64,000 nt of DNA from Myxococcales bacterium (GCA_016792845.1 JAEUKH010000001.1:62001-126000), one strand, 5' to 3'. Counted from the stretch's first letter, positions 24,435-32,052 are shown. A program made the numbers and translations. Notes: a model not told the origin generated them from the letters alone.

Positions 24435-24637
24435 CCCCACACGACCACCACCACGACTCGGCGCTGTGGGTCCTCGCGGGCGTCTCGACAGGCCTCGGTG
24501 CAGCGCTGGGTGACCGCGTCGTAGCCGCCCTCGTCGGCCTCGCAGTCTCGCTGATCGGTCAGCTCCTGCTGCGCCTCCTCGACCGATACCTGCCGCCTCG
24601 GCGGCGCTCGACTCCCCCGCCGCCACCCGCGGCCTGA
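24431..24637 (+). CDS. Small membrane protein, holin candidate
   Basis: The protein has 68 residues. The N-terminus is His-rich (HDHHHDSALW) and is followed by two short hydrophobic stretches (WVLAGVSTGLGAAL and VVAALVGLAVSLIGQLLLRLL). The C-terminus is basic and proline-rich (DRYLPPRRRSTPPPPP). Small size, two possible membrane spans, charged tail and the following lysis-type genes fit a holin. Confidence 0.5.
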   Translation: MTPHDHHHDSALWVLAGVSTGLGAALGDRVVAALVGLAVSLIGQLLLRLLDRYLPPRRRSTPPPPPAA

Positions 24638-24670
24638 CACCACTGCCCGCGCTGCGGGCGAAAGGCTCTC

Positions 24671-25252
24671 ATGAATTTCGTACTCCAGGCCCTCGCGTGG
24701 GCCGACTCACACGGCCTCCTGACCCCCGCGATCCTCGCGGCGCTGACCCTCCTCGCGCGGGCCCTGTGGGCCACCGTGCGCGACCCGCTCGCAGCGCGGT
24801 GGCCCCGCGTGGTCCCGATCCTCGAGGACCTGGGCGCGCGCCTCGCTGCCGTCTTGCCCGACGTGCTGCGGGCGCTCGTGCCGCCGAGGCCCCCGCAGCC
24901 GCGCGAGACGGTGCCGCTCGGGCGCTCGGGCGAGGCTGGGCGGGCGTCTCCCGCTGCGCTGGCCCTCGCGGCCTTCGTGGGGCTCCTGGGGCTCATCTTC
25001 GTCGGCCTCGCGCTCCAGGGTTGCCCGCGGGCGCGAGAGGCCGTGCTCGACACCCAGAGCCCTCGCGTGGCCTGCGCCGCCGACACCCAGCGCTGCCACG
25101 ACGGCGCCCCCGAGGTGTGCTCGCGCGCCGGCCGGTGGTGGCCCGCGATGCCCCCACACGACGACGGCTCGCCCCGCCGCTGCGCCGCCGTGTGCGAGGT
25201 GTCGCCCGCGGGTGTAGCGCACTGCGCGCCGAGCCAGGTGGTGGCGCCGTGA
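24671..25252 (+). CDS. Two-span membrane protein of the lysis region
   Basis: The protein has 193 residues. A hydrophobic N-terminal helix (residues ~17-38, LTPAILAALTLLARALWATV), a Pro/Arg-rich loop and a second hydrophobic helix (ALALAAFVGLLGLIFVGLALQGC, ~98-120) are visible. A periplasmic tail with six cysteines follows. The LQGC sequence resembles a lipobox but lies at the end of an internal helix. It could be a holin/antiholin or a spanin-like factor; sequence alone does not decide. Confidence 0.5.
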   Translation: MNFVLQALAWADSHGLLTPAILAALTLLARALWATVRDPLAARWPRVVPILEDLGARLAAVLPDVLRALVPPRPPQPRETVPLGRSGEAGRASPAALALAAFVGLLGLIFVGLALQGCPRAREAVLDTQSPRVACAADTQRCHDGAPEVCSRAGRWWPAMPPHDDGSPRRCAAVCEVSPAGVAHCAPSQVVAP

Positions 25253-25923
25253 GGGCCCCCACGCTGGAACAGGCCCGCGCTGCGGCGCAGCGCATGTGCG
25301 ACGCAGCGGGGGTCACCCTGCTCGCGCCAGACCACGCGCTCCGAGACGTGATCGTCGCGGGCGTCGCGCTCGCGTCGCGCATCGGGGGGCGGTCGGCCTG
25401 GTCGCGCGACCACGTCGCGGCGTACGTCTCCGTCACGCTGCCTGGGGCGGGGCCCGCGCTTGTCGCCCTGGCCGCCGTGCCGGTGGGCGCCATCTTCGCC
25501 GCAGCCGTTGCAGCCGTCGGCGCCGACCGCACCACCATCTCGCTGTCGCCCGCGGCGTGGTCTGACCCGCTGCGTCTCCTGGAGACGGTACGGCACGAGC
25601 TCGGCCACGCCGGGCAGATCGCGCGAGGTGGGCTGCCGTGGTGTCTCGCGTACCTCGTGGGCGCCGAGGCGCGGGCCGCGGGGGAGGCGCCCTGCTACGC
25701 CGCGGGGATGGCCGTCGCCCGCGCCTTCCGTGGCGTGTCGAGCGACGTGGCCGCAGGGCAGGCGCTGGAGTCGCTGCGGGGCTACGGCCTCGACGACGAC
25801 GCCATGACCCTCGCGTCGGGCATCCTCGCGTCGGCCAAGGCCACCCTCGACGCGGGCGAAGACCTCGGGGGCGTGGTCGCGGAGACCCTTGCCGCGCTGG
25901 AGTCGACGGGGTGGACGCCGTGA
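25249..25923 (+). CDS. HExxH metallopeptidase-like protein of the lysis region
   Basis: The protein has 224 residues from GTG 25249, which overlaps the previous stop (GTGA). LETVRHELGHAGQI (around residues 113-126) is a zinc-peptidase HExxH motif. The downstream EARAAGEAPCYAAGMAV helix could supply the third ligand. An Ala/Val-rich hydrophobic stretch (ALVALAAVPVGAIFAAAVAAVGA) precedes it. Location between the membrane proteins and the peptidoglycan-binding endolysin points to a lysis or wall-processing role. A DNA-packaged or regulatory protease cannot be excluded. Confidence 0.65.
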   Translation: MRAPTLEQARAAAQRMCDAAGVTLLAPDHALRDVIVAGVALASRIGGRSAWSRDHVAAYVSVTLPGAGPALVALAAVPVGAIFAAAVAAVGADRTTISLSPAAWSDPLRLLETVRHELGHAGQIARGGLPWCLAYLVGAEARAAGEAPCYAAGMAVARAFRGVSSDVAAGQALESLRGYGLDDDAMTLASGILASAKATLDAGEDLGGVVAETLAALESTGWTP

Positions 25924-26867
25924 TGGCACCCGCTCCCGGTCTCGCAGTGACCGTGCACCACCAGGGCCCCGGCATCCTCCCGGCCCTGCGTGCGGCGCTG
26001 CCCCACCTGCGGGCGATCGGGCCCGACATCGTCATCCTGCACACCACCCCTGATCCCACCGACGCCGAGGCCTGCGCCGTCGTGCGCGAGCTCGGCGCGC
26101 GTGTGTGGCTGCAAGCGCCGGCCAACCCCCTTGCGCGAGGGAGCGTGGCCCAGGCCACCCGCACCGCGGTGCGCTGGCAGCAGGAGGCGCGACGCCTCGG
26201 TGCTGAGGTGCTGAGCCTCAACGTGGAGGGCCCATCGGGCCCCGGCCTCCAGGGGTGGACCGCTCGTGAACGGGAGCCCCGCGCCGCCCTCGGCGCCCGG
26301 GCGTCCGCGATCCTCGGGGCGATGGCGGGTGAGGGCGGGCCCGTGCTCGCGGTGTCGTCGCACGACTGCCCCGACTGGCACCACCTGCCATGGGGGGCGC
26401 TTCTCGGCCCCGCGTCGCCGGTGCGCCTTCATCTGCCGCAGGTGTACTCCGCACCCGGCTCGGCGGGCGCGTCGCCGACCACGATCCGCGGGAGTCGTGC
26501 TCGCTGGCTACTCCAGGCTGAGCAGTGGGGCCGATGGGTGGAGCGGGGCGTCGTGCGCGCCGACCTCGCCCCGGGCGGGGCCGGGTACGTCTGCTACGCG
26601 CAGGCGCACTCGCACCAGGTGGCCGCGGCGTGCTCACTCCTCGACCGCTCGGCCCTCGCCGCGTCGTGGGCCCTGCCCCTGGCGGTCGACCGGCCCGCGG
26701 GTCGCGCCGACGCCGCGGGTGTGCTCGCTCTCCGCGCCGACGCCGAGCTGCGCCGCCGCGTCGGGCACGAGCCGGGGCGGGTCGCCCGCTTCCAGGCCTC
26801 GGCGGGCCTGGTCGCGGACGGCGTCGTCGGCCCGGCCACCCTGCGCGCCCTGGGGCTGGCGCCGTGA
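25923..26867 (+). CDS. Endolysin-like protein with C-terminal peptidoglycan-binding domain
   Basis: The protein has 314 residues. The C-terminal RVARFQASAGLVADGVVGPATLRALGL is a peptidoglycan-binding domain 1 motif ('FQ...GL..DGvvGp.T...L'). The N-terminal ~250 residues look like a TIM-barrel-type glycoside hydrolase. Alternating strands include VTVHHQG, DIVILHTT, ARVWLQAPAN, VLSLNVEGP (Glu as a catalytic candidate), VLAVSSHDCPDW and VRLHLPQVYSA. It has no signal peptide, so it would need the holin to reach the wall. The start ATG overlaps the previous stop (TGATG). Confidence 0.7.
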   Translation: MAPAPGLAVTVHHQGPGILPALRAALPHLRAIGPDIVILHTTPDPTDAEACAVVRELGARVWLQAPANPLARGSVAQATRTAVRWQQEARRLGAEVLSLNVEGPSGPGLQGWTAREREPRAALGARASAILGAMAGEGGPVLAVSSHDCPDWHHLPWGALLGPASPVRLHLPQVYSAPGSAGASPTTIRGSRARWLLQAEQWGRWVERGVVRADLAPGGAGYVCYAQAHSHQVAAACSLLDRSALAASWALPLAVDRPAGRADAAGVLALRADAELRRRVGHEPGRVARFQASAGLVADGVVGPATLRALGLAP

Positions 26868-27184
26868 GCGCGCCCGACCTCCGAGCGTCGATGCCGGTGC
26901 GGGTGCTCGACCACGACACCTACGAGTCGGCGGGCCAGCCCGGTGATGTCTGCGTCACGACGCACCACGGCAGCGATGCCGTCGCTGGCTACCTCATGCG
27001 CTGTCCGGGGTGCGGGCAGGAGTCCTACCTCCCGCTGGACCCGTCGCCCGGTGCTCGTTGGACCGTCACCGCGGGCGACCCGCGGACGGGCACAGGTCTG
27101 ACGCTCTCGCCGTCGGTGTGGCACCGCGTGCCCTCGTGCGGCTGGCACGGGTGGGTGAGGGACGGGCGGTGGGTGCCGTGCTGA
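26864..27184 (+). CDS. Small zinc-binding protein, DUF6527-like
   Basis: The protein has 106 residues from GTG 26864 (overlap GTGA with the endolysin). MRCPGCGQESYLPLDP, then TLSPSVWHRVPSCGWHGWVRDGRWVPC, gives two CxxC or CxxH pairs that probably bind one zinc ion. The order CPGC, P(S/T)L/LSPS, C..H...DG matches DUF6527, a family of small phage and bacterial proteins of unknown role. It is the last gene of the plus-strand phage operon. Confidence 0.6.
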   Translation: MSAPDLRASMPVRVLDHDTYESAGQPGDVCVTTHHGSDAVAGYLMRCPGCGQESYLPLDPSPGARWTVTAGDPRTGTGLTLSPSVWHRVPSCGWHGWVRDGRWVPC

Positions 27185-27300
27185 CTGACTCGCGTCGAGG
27201 CCTCGACGGCGCCATCGCGCGACGCCCTGCGCACAAGGCGTTCGCGACGACGCCGGTGAAGGCCTCGACGGCGCTCACCCCCCGCGCCGCAGCCAGGTGA
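27178..27300 (+). CDS. Possible 40-residue basic peptide
   Basis: A short frame from GTG 27178 overlaps the end of the DUF6527-like gene and encodes a basic Ala/Arg-rich peptide (LDGAIARRPAHKAF). It precedes a strong hairpin. Nothing in it is recognisable, and chance openness is likely at this GC content. The stretch 27185-27360 otherwise contains only the terminator and one copy of an 18-bp direct repeat. Confidence 0.2.
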   Translation: MLTDSRRGLDGAIARRPAHKAFATTPVKASTALTPRAAAR

Positions 27301-27309
27301 ACGCCAACG

Positions 27310-27345
27310 GCCCCGGGGTCTCCCCCCGGGGCTGTTTGCGTTTGG
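27310..27345 (+). terminator. Rho-independent-like terminator of the phage late operon
   Basis: A 9-bp perfect stem GCCCCGGGG/CCCCGGGGC (27310-27318 with 27324-27332) with loop TCTCC is followed by TGTTTGCGTTT. The T tract is broken but T-rich. It lies after the last plus-strand phage gene and before the convergent minus-strand gene. Confidence 0.7.
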
Positions 27346-27360
27346 GTGCCGTGCTGACTG

Positions 27361-27603
27361 CTATTTGGGGCGGGCGTTGGGGGCCGCGGCGGGCGCCTGC
27401 GTCGCATCGAGGATCGCCGCCGCGAGGTCGACCGCGGCCCGTCCCAGCGTCGGCGATCCCTCTGCGACCCGGTCGAGCACGGCCAGGGCCAGGGCCCCGC
27501 AGAGCCCCTCCACGACGGCGCCGCGAGCGAGCTCCACCACCGCGCCCTGGGGCAGGGGCTCGCCCTTCGCGGCGAGAGTCAGGATCGTGGTCGCACTGGC
27601 CAC
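27361..27603 (-). CDS. Small helical protein next to the prophage end
   Basis: This 80-residue Ala/Leu-rich helical protein begins MASATTILTLAAKGEPLPQG and is convergent with the late operon. No family is recognised. Its codon composition fits coding sequence and the gene ends at the terminator. It may be an attachment-end accessory gene of the phage. Confidence 0.45.
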   Translation of the reverse strand: MASATTILTLAAKGEPLPQGAVVELARGAVVEGLCGALALAVLDRVAEGSPTLGRAAVDLAAAILDATQAPAAAPNARPK

Positions 27604-27649
27604 GGATTGCCCACGGTGAGGTGTAAGGGATCGAACCTCCCAGACATTT

Positions 27650-27698
27650 CGCGGGCTTCCTAAGCCGAAGGTCGCAGGTTCGATCCCTGCCGGGGACG
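27650..27698 (+). other. 3' fragment of tRNA-Arg(CCT), likely prophage attachment site (attR)
   Basis: Present are the anticodon loop TTCCTAA (CCT at 27659-27661), a variable region, a perfect T arm GCAGG-TTCGATC-CCTGC (27674-27690) and the acceptor 3' strand CGGGGAC with discriminator G (27691-27698). The matching 5' acceptor strand GTCCCCG and a D arm are absent; the upstream bases belong to phage-side sequence. A 13-bp inverted copy of the T-arm core (27626-27638 against 27676-27688) lies just upstream. A 3' tRNA fragment at a phage/host border is the usual result of site-specific integration into a tRNA gene. The complete tRNA should stand at the left end, outside the window. Confidence 0.75.
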
Positions 27699-27757
27699 CT
27701 GGTTTTGAAGCGGTTTCGATCGTTGGGGGCGTGACCTTCGTGACCAGGCTCTGTTGG

Positions 27758-28165
27758 TCACGACCGACCGCCGCCGCCCCTCGCCTCGAAGCGCCGCACC
27801 GTCAGGTACTCGCCGGGCCTAAGCGCTCCGAACGCGCGCCTGGCCTCTTGGTGTTCAAGGCATCGGTCTTCACACTGACCGTCTTGGAAGTAGCTCACCA
27901 CGACGAGCTCTCCGAGCGCCAAGGCGATCACCACCTCGCAGACGCTGAAGGGCACGAACATCTCCCCGCGGGCGAAGTATGCGGGGTCGTGACAGTGCCA
28001 CGGGGTGCCCTCAAACCCGAGGGTGAGGTCGCGACCTTCGGGGTCAGCATGCACCACCAGCACCGCATCGTCTGAGATCAGCGAGACTCGGTCTGCGTCG
28101 GCGTCTCGCACCGTGAAGCCGAGCTCTCTTGCGGTGTCGAGTACGTCGGCGAGTCTGTCGGGCAT
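27758..28165 (-). CDS. Hypothetical protein, first host gene after the prophage
   Basis: This 135-residue protein is mixed alpha/beta and acidic. MPDRLADVLDTARELGFTVRDADADRVSLISDDAVLVVHAD at the start, then DLTLGFEGTPWHCHDPAYF and ALGELVVVSYFQDGQ, read as a single soluble domain. No family is recognised and no signal peptide is seen. The end (RRFEARGGGGRS) is probably disordered. Confidence 0.6.
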   Translation of the reverse strand: MPDRLADVLDTARELGFTVRDADADRVSLISDDAVLVVHADPEGRDLTLGFEGTPWHCHDPAYFARGEMFVPFSVCEVVIALALGELVVVSYFQDGQCEDRCLEHQEARRAFGALRPGEYLTVRRFEARGGGGRS

Positions 28166-28237
28166 GGGTTTGTCGCTCGGGTGCGAGGTCGCGTGTTCGA
28201 TTGGGCGCTGACCGCTTCGCGCAACGGCGCCGCGCCG

Positions 28238-29191
28238 CTATGCGACCACCTCTGCGAAGGTGCGCGCGGTGATGACGTTCTCGCACCAACGGTCAAGGGT
28301 GGCGACGTCGTCGCAGGCGAGGAGCGTCTGCCGTTCTTCATCCGAGAGCGGCAGGCCTCGTCGTTCGATGAGGCGCATGAGCGTGCCACGCTTTCCAGCG
28401 GCTTCACCCTCTGCGCGGCCCTCTGCGCGGCCCTCTGCGCGGCCCTCTGCGCGGCCCTCTTGACGCTCGATGGCGAGGGCGCCTCGGGCGTCTTGCTCGG
28501 CCATCTTGGCGCGCTCGTAGGCCTCCCACTCGCCTGGCGTGAAGCCGGCGGTGCGGGTGACCTCAAGCGCCTCGCGAAAGGGCGCCTCGGCCAGCGGGCT
28601 CGGCACGCCGTGCAGGTTCTTCGTCTCAAGAAAGAAGTACGCCCAGCGCTCGACGAGGGTCGCGGGCGTGTCACCCGCCGTGTACTTCGGCAGCTCTAGG
28701 AAGGCGTACTGCACTTGCGGCAGACCCCGCGCGCCGCTGTGCTGCTCTTGCATGCGCCAACGGCTGAGCATCGGCACCGTGTATTGACCCTGCGCGTCTC
28801 GCTCAGACCACAGATTGAAGTTGCAGATGGTGACGCCGAAGACATCGCAGAGCGACGGGTACGCGTCGGCGTTGTGGAGCTGCATCACGTACGCCTTGCT
28901 GGCGTTGTACACCACGCGCTTCTCAAAGCCTTCGACCTTGAGCACTTGCATCTCGACCACGAAGCGGCGCCCTGAGGCGTCGGTGCACTTCACATCAACG
29001 ATCGAGAGCTTCAGCTCGGCCACGTCGATGTGCTGCTCGCCCGTCAAGTGCTGAACCTCGACGATGCGACGGGCGCCCTCGAACTCTAGCAAGTGGTTGA
29101 GCAGCGCGATCAACAGCGGCTTACGGGCCTCTGCCCCGAAGACCCGCTTGAAGACGAAGTCGGTCTTCGGATCAGCAAAGACAGCGCGCAT
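28238..29191 (-). CDS. Rpn-family PD-(D/E)XK nuclease/putative transposase
   Basis: The protein has 317 residues. MRAVFADPKTDFVFKRVFG and LLIALLNHLLEFEG at the start, then IVDVKCTDASGRRFVVEMQ (the D...ExQ metal-binding core), are the signature of the PDDEXK_2 family to which RpnA-type recombination-promoting nucleases belong. The TRTAGFTPGEWEAYERA region is also conserved. Residues about 240-256 contain four tandem RAEG units encoded by 12-bp repeats, followed by a helical tail. It stands alone, 70 bp downstream of no other gene, and may be a domesticated or mobile element-associated nuclease. Confidence 0.85.
   Translation of the reverse strand: MRAVFADPKTDFVFKRVFGAEARKPLLIALLNHLLEFEGARRIVEVQHLTGEQHIDVAELKLSIVDVKCTDASGRRFVVEMQVLKVEGFEKRVVYNASKAYVMQLHNADAYPSLCDVFGVTICNFNLWSERDAQGQYTVPMLSRWRMQEQHSGARGLPQVQYAFLELPKYTAGDTPATLVERWAYFFLETKNLHGVPSPLAEAPFREALEVTRTAGFTPGEWEAYERAKMAEQDARGALAIERQEGRAEGRAEGRAEGRAEGEAAGKRGTLMRLIERRGLPLSDEERQTLLACDDVATLDRWCENVITARTFAEVVA
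28409..28460 (+). repeat. 12-bp tandem repeat inside the Rpn gene
   Basis: Four exact copies of CTCTGCGCGGCC (28409-28456) plus a partial fifth encode RAEG repeats in the minus-strand Rpn protein. Because the unit is a multiple of three, copy-number change alters protein length without breaking the frame. Confidence 0.9.
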
Positions 29192-29235
29192 GCCCCGTTC
29201 TACGCGATCACGGAGGTCGCCTCAAGCCGCGCCCT

Positions 29236-29698
29236 TCAGGCCTCGTCGTAGGCGCGCTCGAGGGCCGCGACGTCGAGCTTCACCATTGGTCATCATGGCG
29301 GCCATCACGGCCTTCACCTTCTGACCGTCGGGGTCGCCGATCAGCTCCATGAAGCGCCGCGGCACGATCTGCCACGAGAGGCCGAAGGGGTCTTTGATCC
29401 ACCCGCAGGCCGAAGTGGTCGCGCCCGCGCGGACGAGGGCCTCCCAGTAGCGGTCGACCTCGGCCTGGTCTTCACAATCGACGTAGAGCGAGAGCCCCTC
29501 GGAGAAAGAGAAATACGGGCCGCCGTTGTAGCCCATGAAGCGCTGACCGCCGACGACGAACTCCGCCGAAATCACCGGCCCTTCTTCGCCGCGCCGCGCG
29601 ACGGTCTTGATCTCTGAATCAGGGAAGGTTTTCGTATAAAGCGCGATGGCTGATTCGAGCCGATCGTTGAACATCATAAACGGCGTGACCTTGTGCAT
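29236..29698 (-). pseudogene. VOC-family (PhnB-like) protein with a 3' frameshift
   Basis: The sequence MHKVTPFMMFNDRLESAIALYTKTFPDSEI, EFVVGGQRFMGYNGGP, DPFGLSWQIVPRRF and DPDGQKVKAVMAAMM is that of a PhnB/glyoxalase-like VOC protein of ~155 residues, a metal-dependent fold of varied function. After MAAMMT the 0 frame continues into unrelated NGEARRRGPRARL to a stop at 29222. The -/+1 frame instead gives MVKLDVAALERAYDEA and a stop at 29236, which is the family's normal ending. One extra base near 29286-29288 (in CCATTGG) explains it. Either a real mutation affecting only the last ~16 residues or a sequencing error; the core domain is intact. Confidence 0.8.
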
Positions 29699-29795
29699 CG
29701 CGCGCCTCGTAGAACTCGCGAGAGAGGGTACAGGGGCGCGGCCGCGGCGCCCAAAATTGGCGCACGGATTCGGTGATCCACCGGGCCGACGGGGC

Positions 29796-30557
29796 TCAGC
29801 GCGGCGCGACGAGGATGTCGACCCGCACGATGCGGGTGGGGGTACGGGGGGGCTGCCCCGGGGCGACCCGGGTGAGCGTGAGGAAGCTCTCGTTCTCGAT
29901 GAGCTGTCCGAAGACGGTGTACTGACCGTTGAGGCTCGGGGTCGAGCCGTAGGTGACGTAGAACTGAGAGCCGTTGCTGTTGGGCGAGGCGCTGCGGGCC
30001 ATGCCGAGCACCCCGGGGCCCTCGAAGATCAGCTCGGGCACGATCTCGATGCCGAAGCCGTACCCAGGGCCGCCGCGGCCCCAAGTGTTCGGCGGGCCGC
30101 TCACGGTGTTGGGGTCGCCGCCCTGAACCACGAATCCCTCGATCACGCGGTGAAACGCGATGCCCTCATAAAAGTGATGCCGCGCGAGGAACACGAACGA
30201 GTTCACCGTGTTGGGGGTCTGCTCGGCGTAGAGCCTGAAGCGCATCGTGCCCACGTCGGTGACCATTTCGGCCCGGTACTGAAGGCTCGCGTCGAGCATC
30301 ATCGTCGGCGGCGCAGAGAAGCTCCGGACGGGCGCCTCGCTGAGGTAAGGCAGCACGCGAAAGCTGGGCTCGGGCGGCCCGGCGTCAGGGGCCGCGGCCT
30401 CGGGGCCAGCGTCGAGGGCCGCGTCGGTGGGGCCTCCGGCGTCGGTGCGGGGCGCGTCGAGGCCCACGTCGCCGGCCGACTGCGGCGGCGGTGTCATCGC
30501 GCTCGAACACCCTGCCAAGAGACCCCAAGCCAAGACCCATCCGGCGCTCGTCTTCAC
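29796..30557 (-). CDS. Cyclophilin-type peptidyl-prolyl isomerase lipoprotein
   Basis: The protein has 253 residues from GTG 30557, chosen because KTSAGWVLAWGLLAGCSSA is a lipoprotein signal peptide with lipobox LAGC. An Asp/Ala/Gly/Pro linker (about 25-70) is followed by a cyclophilin domain: TVNSFVFLARHHFYEGIAFHRVIEGFVVQGGDP (FHR and VQGGDP motifs), GYGFGIEI and GMARSASPNSNGSQFYVTYG. It would catalyse proline isomerisation in envelope proteins at the outer membrane. The ORF extends upstream without signal, overlapping the divergent promoter region. Confidence 0.9.
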   Translation of the reverse strand: MKTSAGWVLAWGLLAGCSSAMTPPPQSAGDVGLDAPRTDAGGPTDAALDAGPEAAAPDAGPPEPSFRVLPYLSEAPVRSFSAPPTMMLDASLQYRAEMVTDVGTMRFRLYAEQTPNTVNSFVFLARHHFYEGIAFHRVIEGFVVQGGDPNTVSGPPNTWGRGGPGYGFGIEIVPELIFEGPGVLGMARSASPNSNGSQFYVTYGSTPSLNGQYTVFGQLIENESFLTLTRVAPGQPPRTPTRIVRVDILVAPR

Positions 30558-30723
30558 CCGGCGAGTTTCAGCACACTCTTGACCCCGGCGGGGGCAACAG
30601 ATGGGGGTAGAGTGTCCGAACATACCAACACCTACATGCCCAGGGTCAGAGTTGTGACCACCGCGAGAGGCTTGGATTTCCGAGAAACTGGTGCTGGCAC
30701 ATCGGGTGCTGTGTTGTAGGTCG

Positions 30724-31506
30724 ATGCGCGCATACCTCACCCTGGGCTCGGCGGTTGTGACGATGGCGGCGCTCCTCACGGGGTGTGTGGGGGCGGCCGA
30801 CGACGTGTACGGCGACGGCGACGGCGAGGGCGCGCCGGTGTCGGCTCAGGCGGTGGGCGAGCTCACGGTGGGCGGGTACTACTGCCCGACCCGGGGCGAG
30901 ATCGCGGGGCGCGACCTCCCGAGCGACAACAACTATTACGTCACCACCTTCGGCGGCCCCGGCGACGCGCAGCGCACGGCGTGCGGCGGCTACGCCAACG
31001 GTCGCTCGCTCTACATCGCGGGTTCGTGGCGCTTCGGCTGCGGCGCCAGGGTGCGCGTGACCAACCCGCGAACGGGCCGCTGGTGCGTCGCCGAGGTCAA
31101 CGACGTCGGGCCCAACATCTGCGTCGAGCGCGCGGCCCGCAAGCCCATCATCGACGCCTCGCCGGTGGTGACCCGCGAGCTCTTCGGCGTCTCGTCGGCG
31201 GGGTGGAGCGACCGCATCCTCGTGAACGCCGTGGCCGTAAACCGGGCGACCCCCCTCGGGTGCGGGTCGGGCACGCCGCCGAGCGCCCCTTCGACGGGTT
31301 CGACGGGTTCGACGGGTTCGAGCAGCTCAAGCGCGACGTGCTTCTCGGGCACGCTGAACCGCACGATGCCCTACGCGACGTGCCTCCAGAGCCGCTTTGA
31401 CAACCTCTGGTACCAGTGCACCTCGATCGGGTGGATCCAGTCATCGGCCATCGCGTCGCAGCGCCGGGGCAGCGCCGGGGCGTGCAGCCAGTACTTGCCG
31501 CGCTGA
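30724..31506 (+). CDS. Lipoprotein with double-psi beta-barrel (RlpA/expansin-like) domain
   Basis: The protein has 260 residues. MRAYLTLGSAVVTMAALLTGCVG is a lipoprotein signal (lipobox LTGC). The domain around GGYYCPTRGEI...GYANGRSLYIAG, RVRVTNPRTGRWCVAEVNDVGPN is a double-psi barrel with the conserved 'V.V.D.GP' loop, as in RlpA and expansin-like proteins that bind or open peptidoglycan or polysaccharide. A STG-repeat linker (three 9-bp TCGACGGGT-type units near 31291-31320) joins it to a C-terminal Cys-containing module (TCFSGTLNRTMPYATCLQS). Start 30724 rather than 30691 gives the clean signal peptide. Confidence 0.8.
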   Translation: MRAYLTLGSAVVTMAALLTGCVGAADDVYGDGDGEGAPVSAQAVGELTVGGYYCPTRGEIAGRDLPSDNNYYVTTFGGPGDAQRTACGGYANGRSLYIAGSWRFGCGARVRVTNPRTGRWCVAEVNDVGPNICVERAARKPIIDASPVVTRELFGVSSAGWSDRILVNAVAVNRATPLGCGSGTPPSAPSTGSTGSTGSSSSSATCFSGTLNRTMPYATCLQSRFDNLWYQCTSIGWIQSSAIASQRRGSAGACSQYLPR

Positions 31507-31665
31507 AGGCTTCGGCAGCGGTCGCGAGGGGCCTCGGGTCGATCGTCGGGCGACGCACAGAGGTGCGTGAATCTTCTGGCGAAGTGTACTAGTCTCTCGC
31601 CCCGCTGGGGCGCTCGACGGTGAGCAGGCCCCGAGACCATAGGTTCAATCCGAAGAGGGGTTTCG

Positions 31666-32052
31666 ATGCACGAGCAGGACATGGCGATCCTCAAGTCGTT
31701 GGTGGCAGTCGCGTGGACCGACGGTCACTTCGCGACCGAGGAGCGAGAGCACCTTGAGGCGCTGATCTCAGCCTTTGGCGCAACCGACGACGAGGCCGCG
31801 GCGGTGCGCGAATACGCGGTCACGCCGCGCACGCTGGCTGATATCCCCCTCTCAGACCTGTCGGCCGACGACCGCCGTACGCTCTTGAATCACGCCGTGG
31901 TGCTCACCCACATCGACGGCGAGCAGACCGCCGACGAGAAAGAGCTCATCGCGAAGCTCAGCGGCTTTTTGCGCATCCCCGACAACGAGTCGGCCCGCAT
32001 CGTCGAAGCCGCCGAGGCCCGGGTGAAGCGCCTCCTCGCCTCGCAGGCCTGA
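31666..32052 (+). CDS. TerB-family protein
   Basis: The protein has 128 residues. AVAWTDGHFATEEREHLEALISAFG and VLTHIDGEQTADEKELIAKLSGFL are the two DG..t..E helical repeats of the TerB/DjlA-like fold (acidic metal-binding residues after each DG). TerB proteins occur in tellurite-resistance and stress or envelope modules; stand-alone copies have no fixed function. The 158-bp upstream region contains a GAGGGG ribosome site and probably its promoter. Confidence 0.85.
   Translation: MHEQDMAILKSLVAVAWTDGHFATEEREHLEALISAFGATDDEAAAVREYAVTPRTLADIPLSDLSADDRRTLLNHAVVLTHIDGEQTADEKELIAKLSGFLRIPDNESARIVEAAEARVKRLLASQA

Larger units (their letters stand above)
27170..27360 (+). repeat. 18-bp direct repeat pair near the prophage end
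   Basis: The 18-bp sequence TGGGTGCCGTGCTGACTG occurs at 27170-27187 (across the end of the DUF6527-like gene) and again at 27343-27360, directly after the terminator. The segment between could be a small duplication or an insertion flanked by its repeat. Confidence 0.6.

Noticed and set aside
27623..27698. A complete tRNA-Arg gene
   Set aside because: The T arm, acceptor 3' strand and CCT anticodon loop are clear, but the 5' acceptor strand and D arm are missing, so only a 3' fragment is reported.
1..27700. A transposing Mu-type prophage
   Set aside because: Structural genes are Mu-like, but no MuA/MuB transposase, no Mu-type end sequence and no 5-bp duplication is seen, and the right border is a tRNA fragment.
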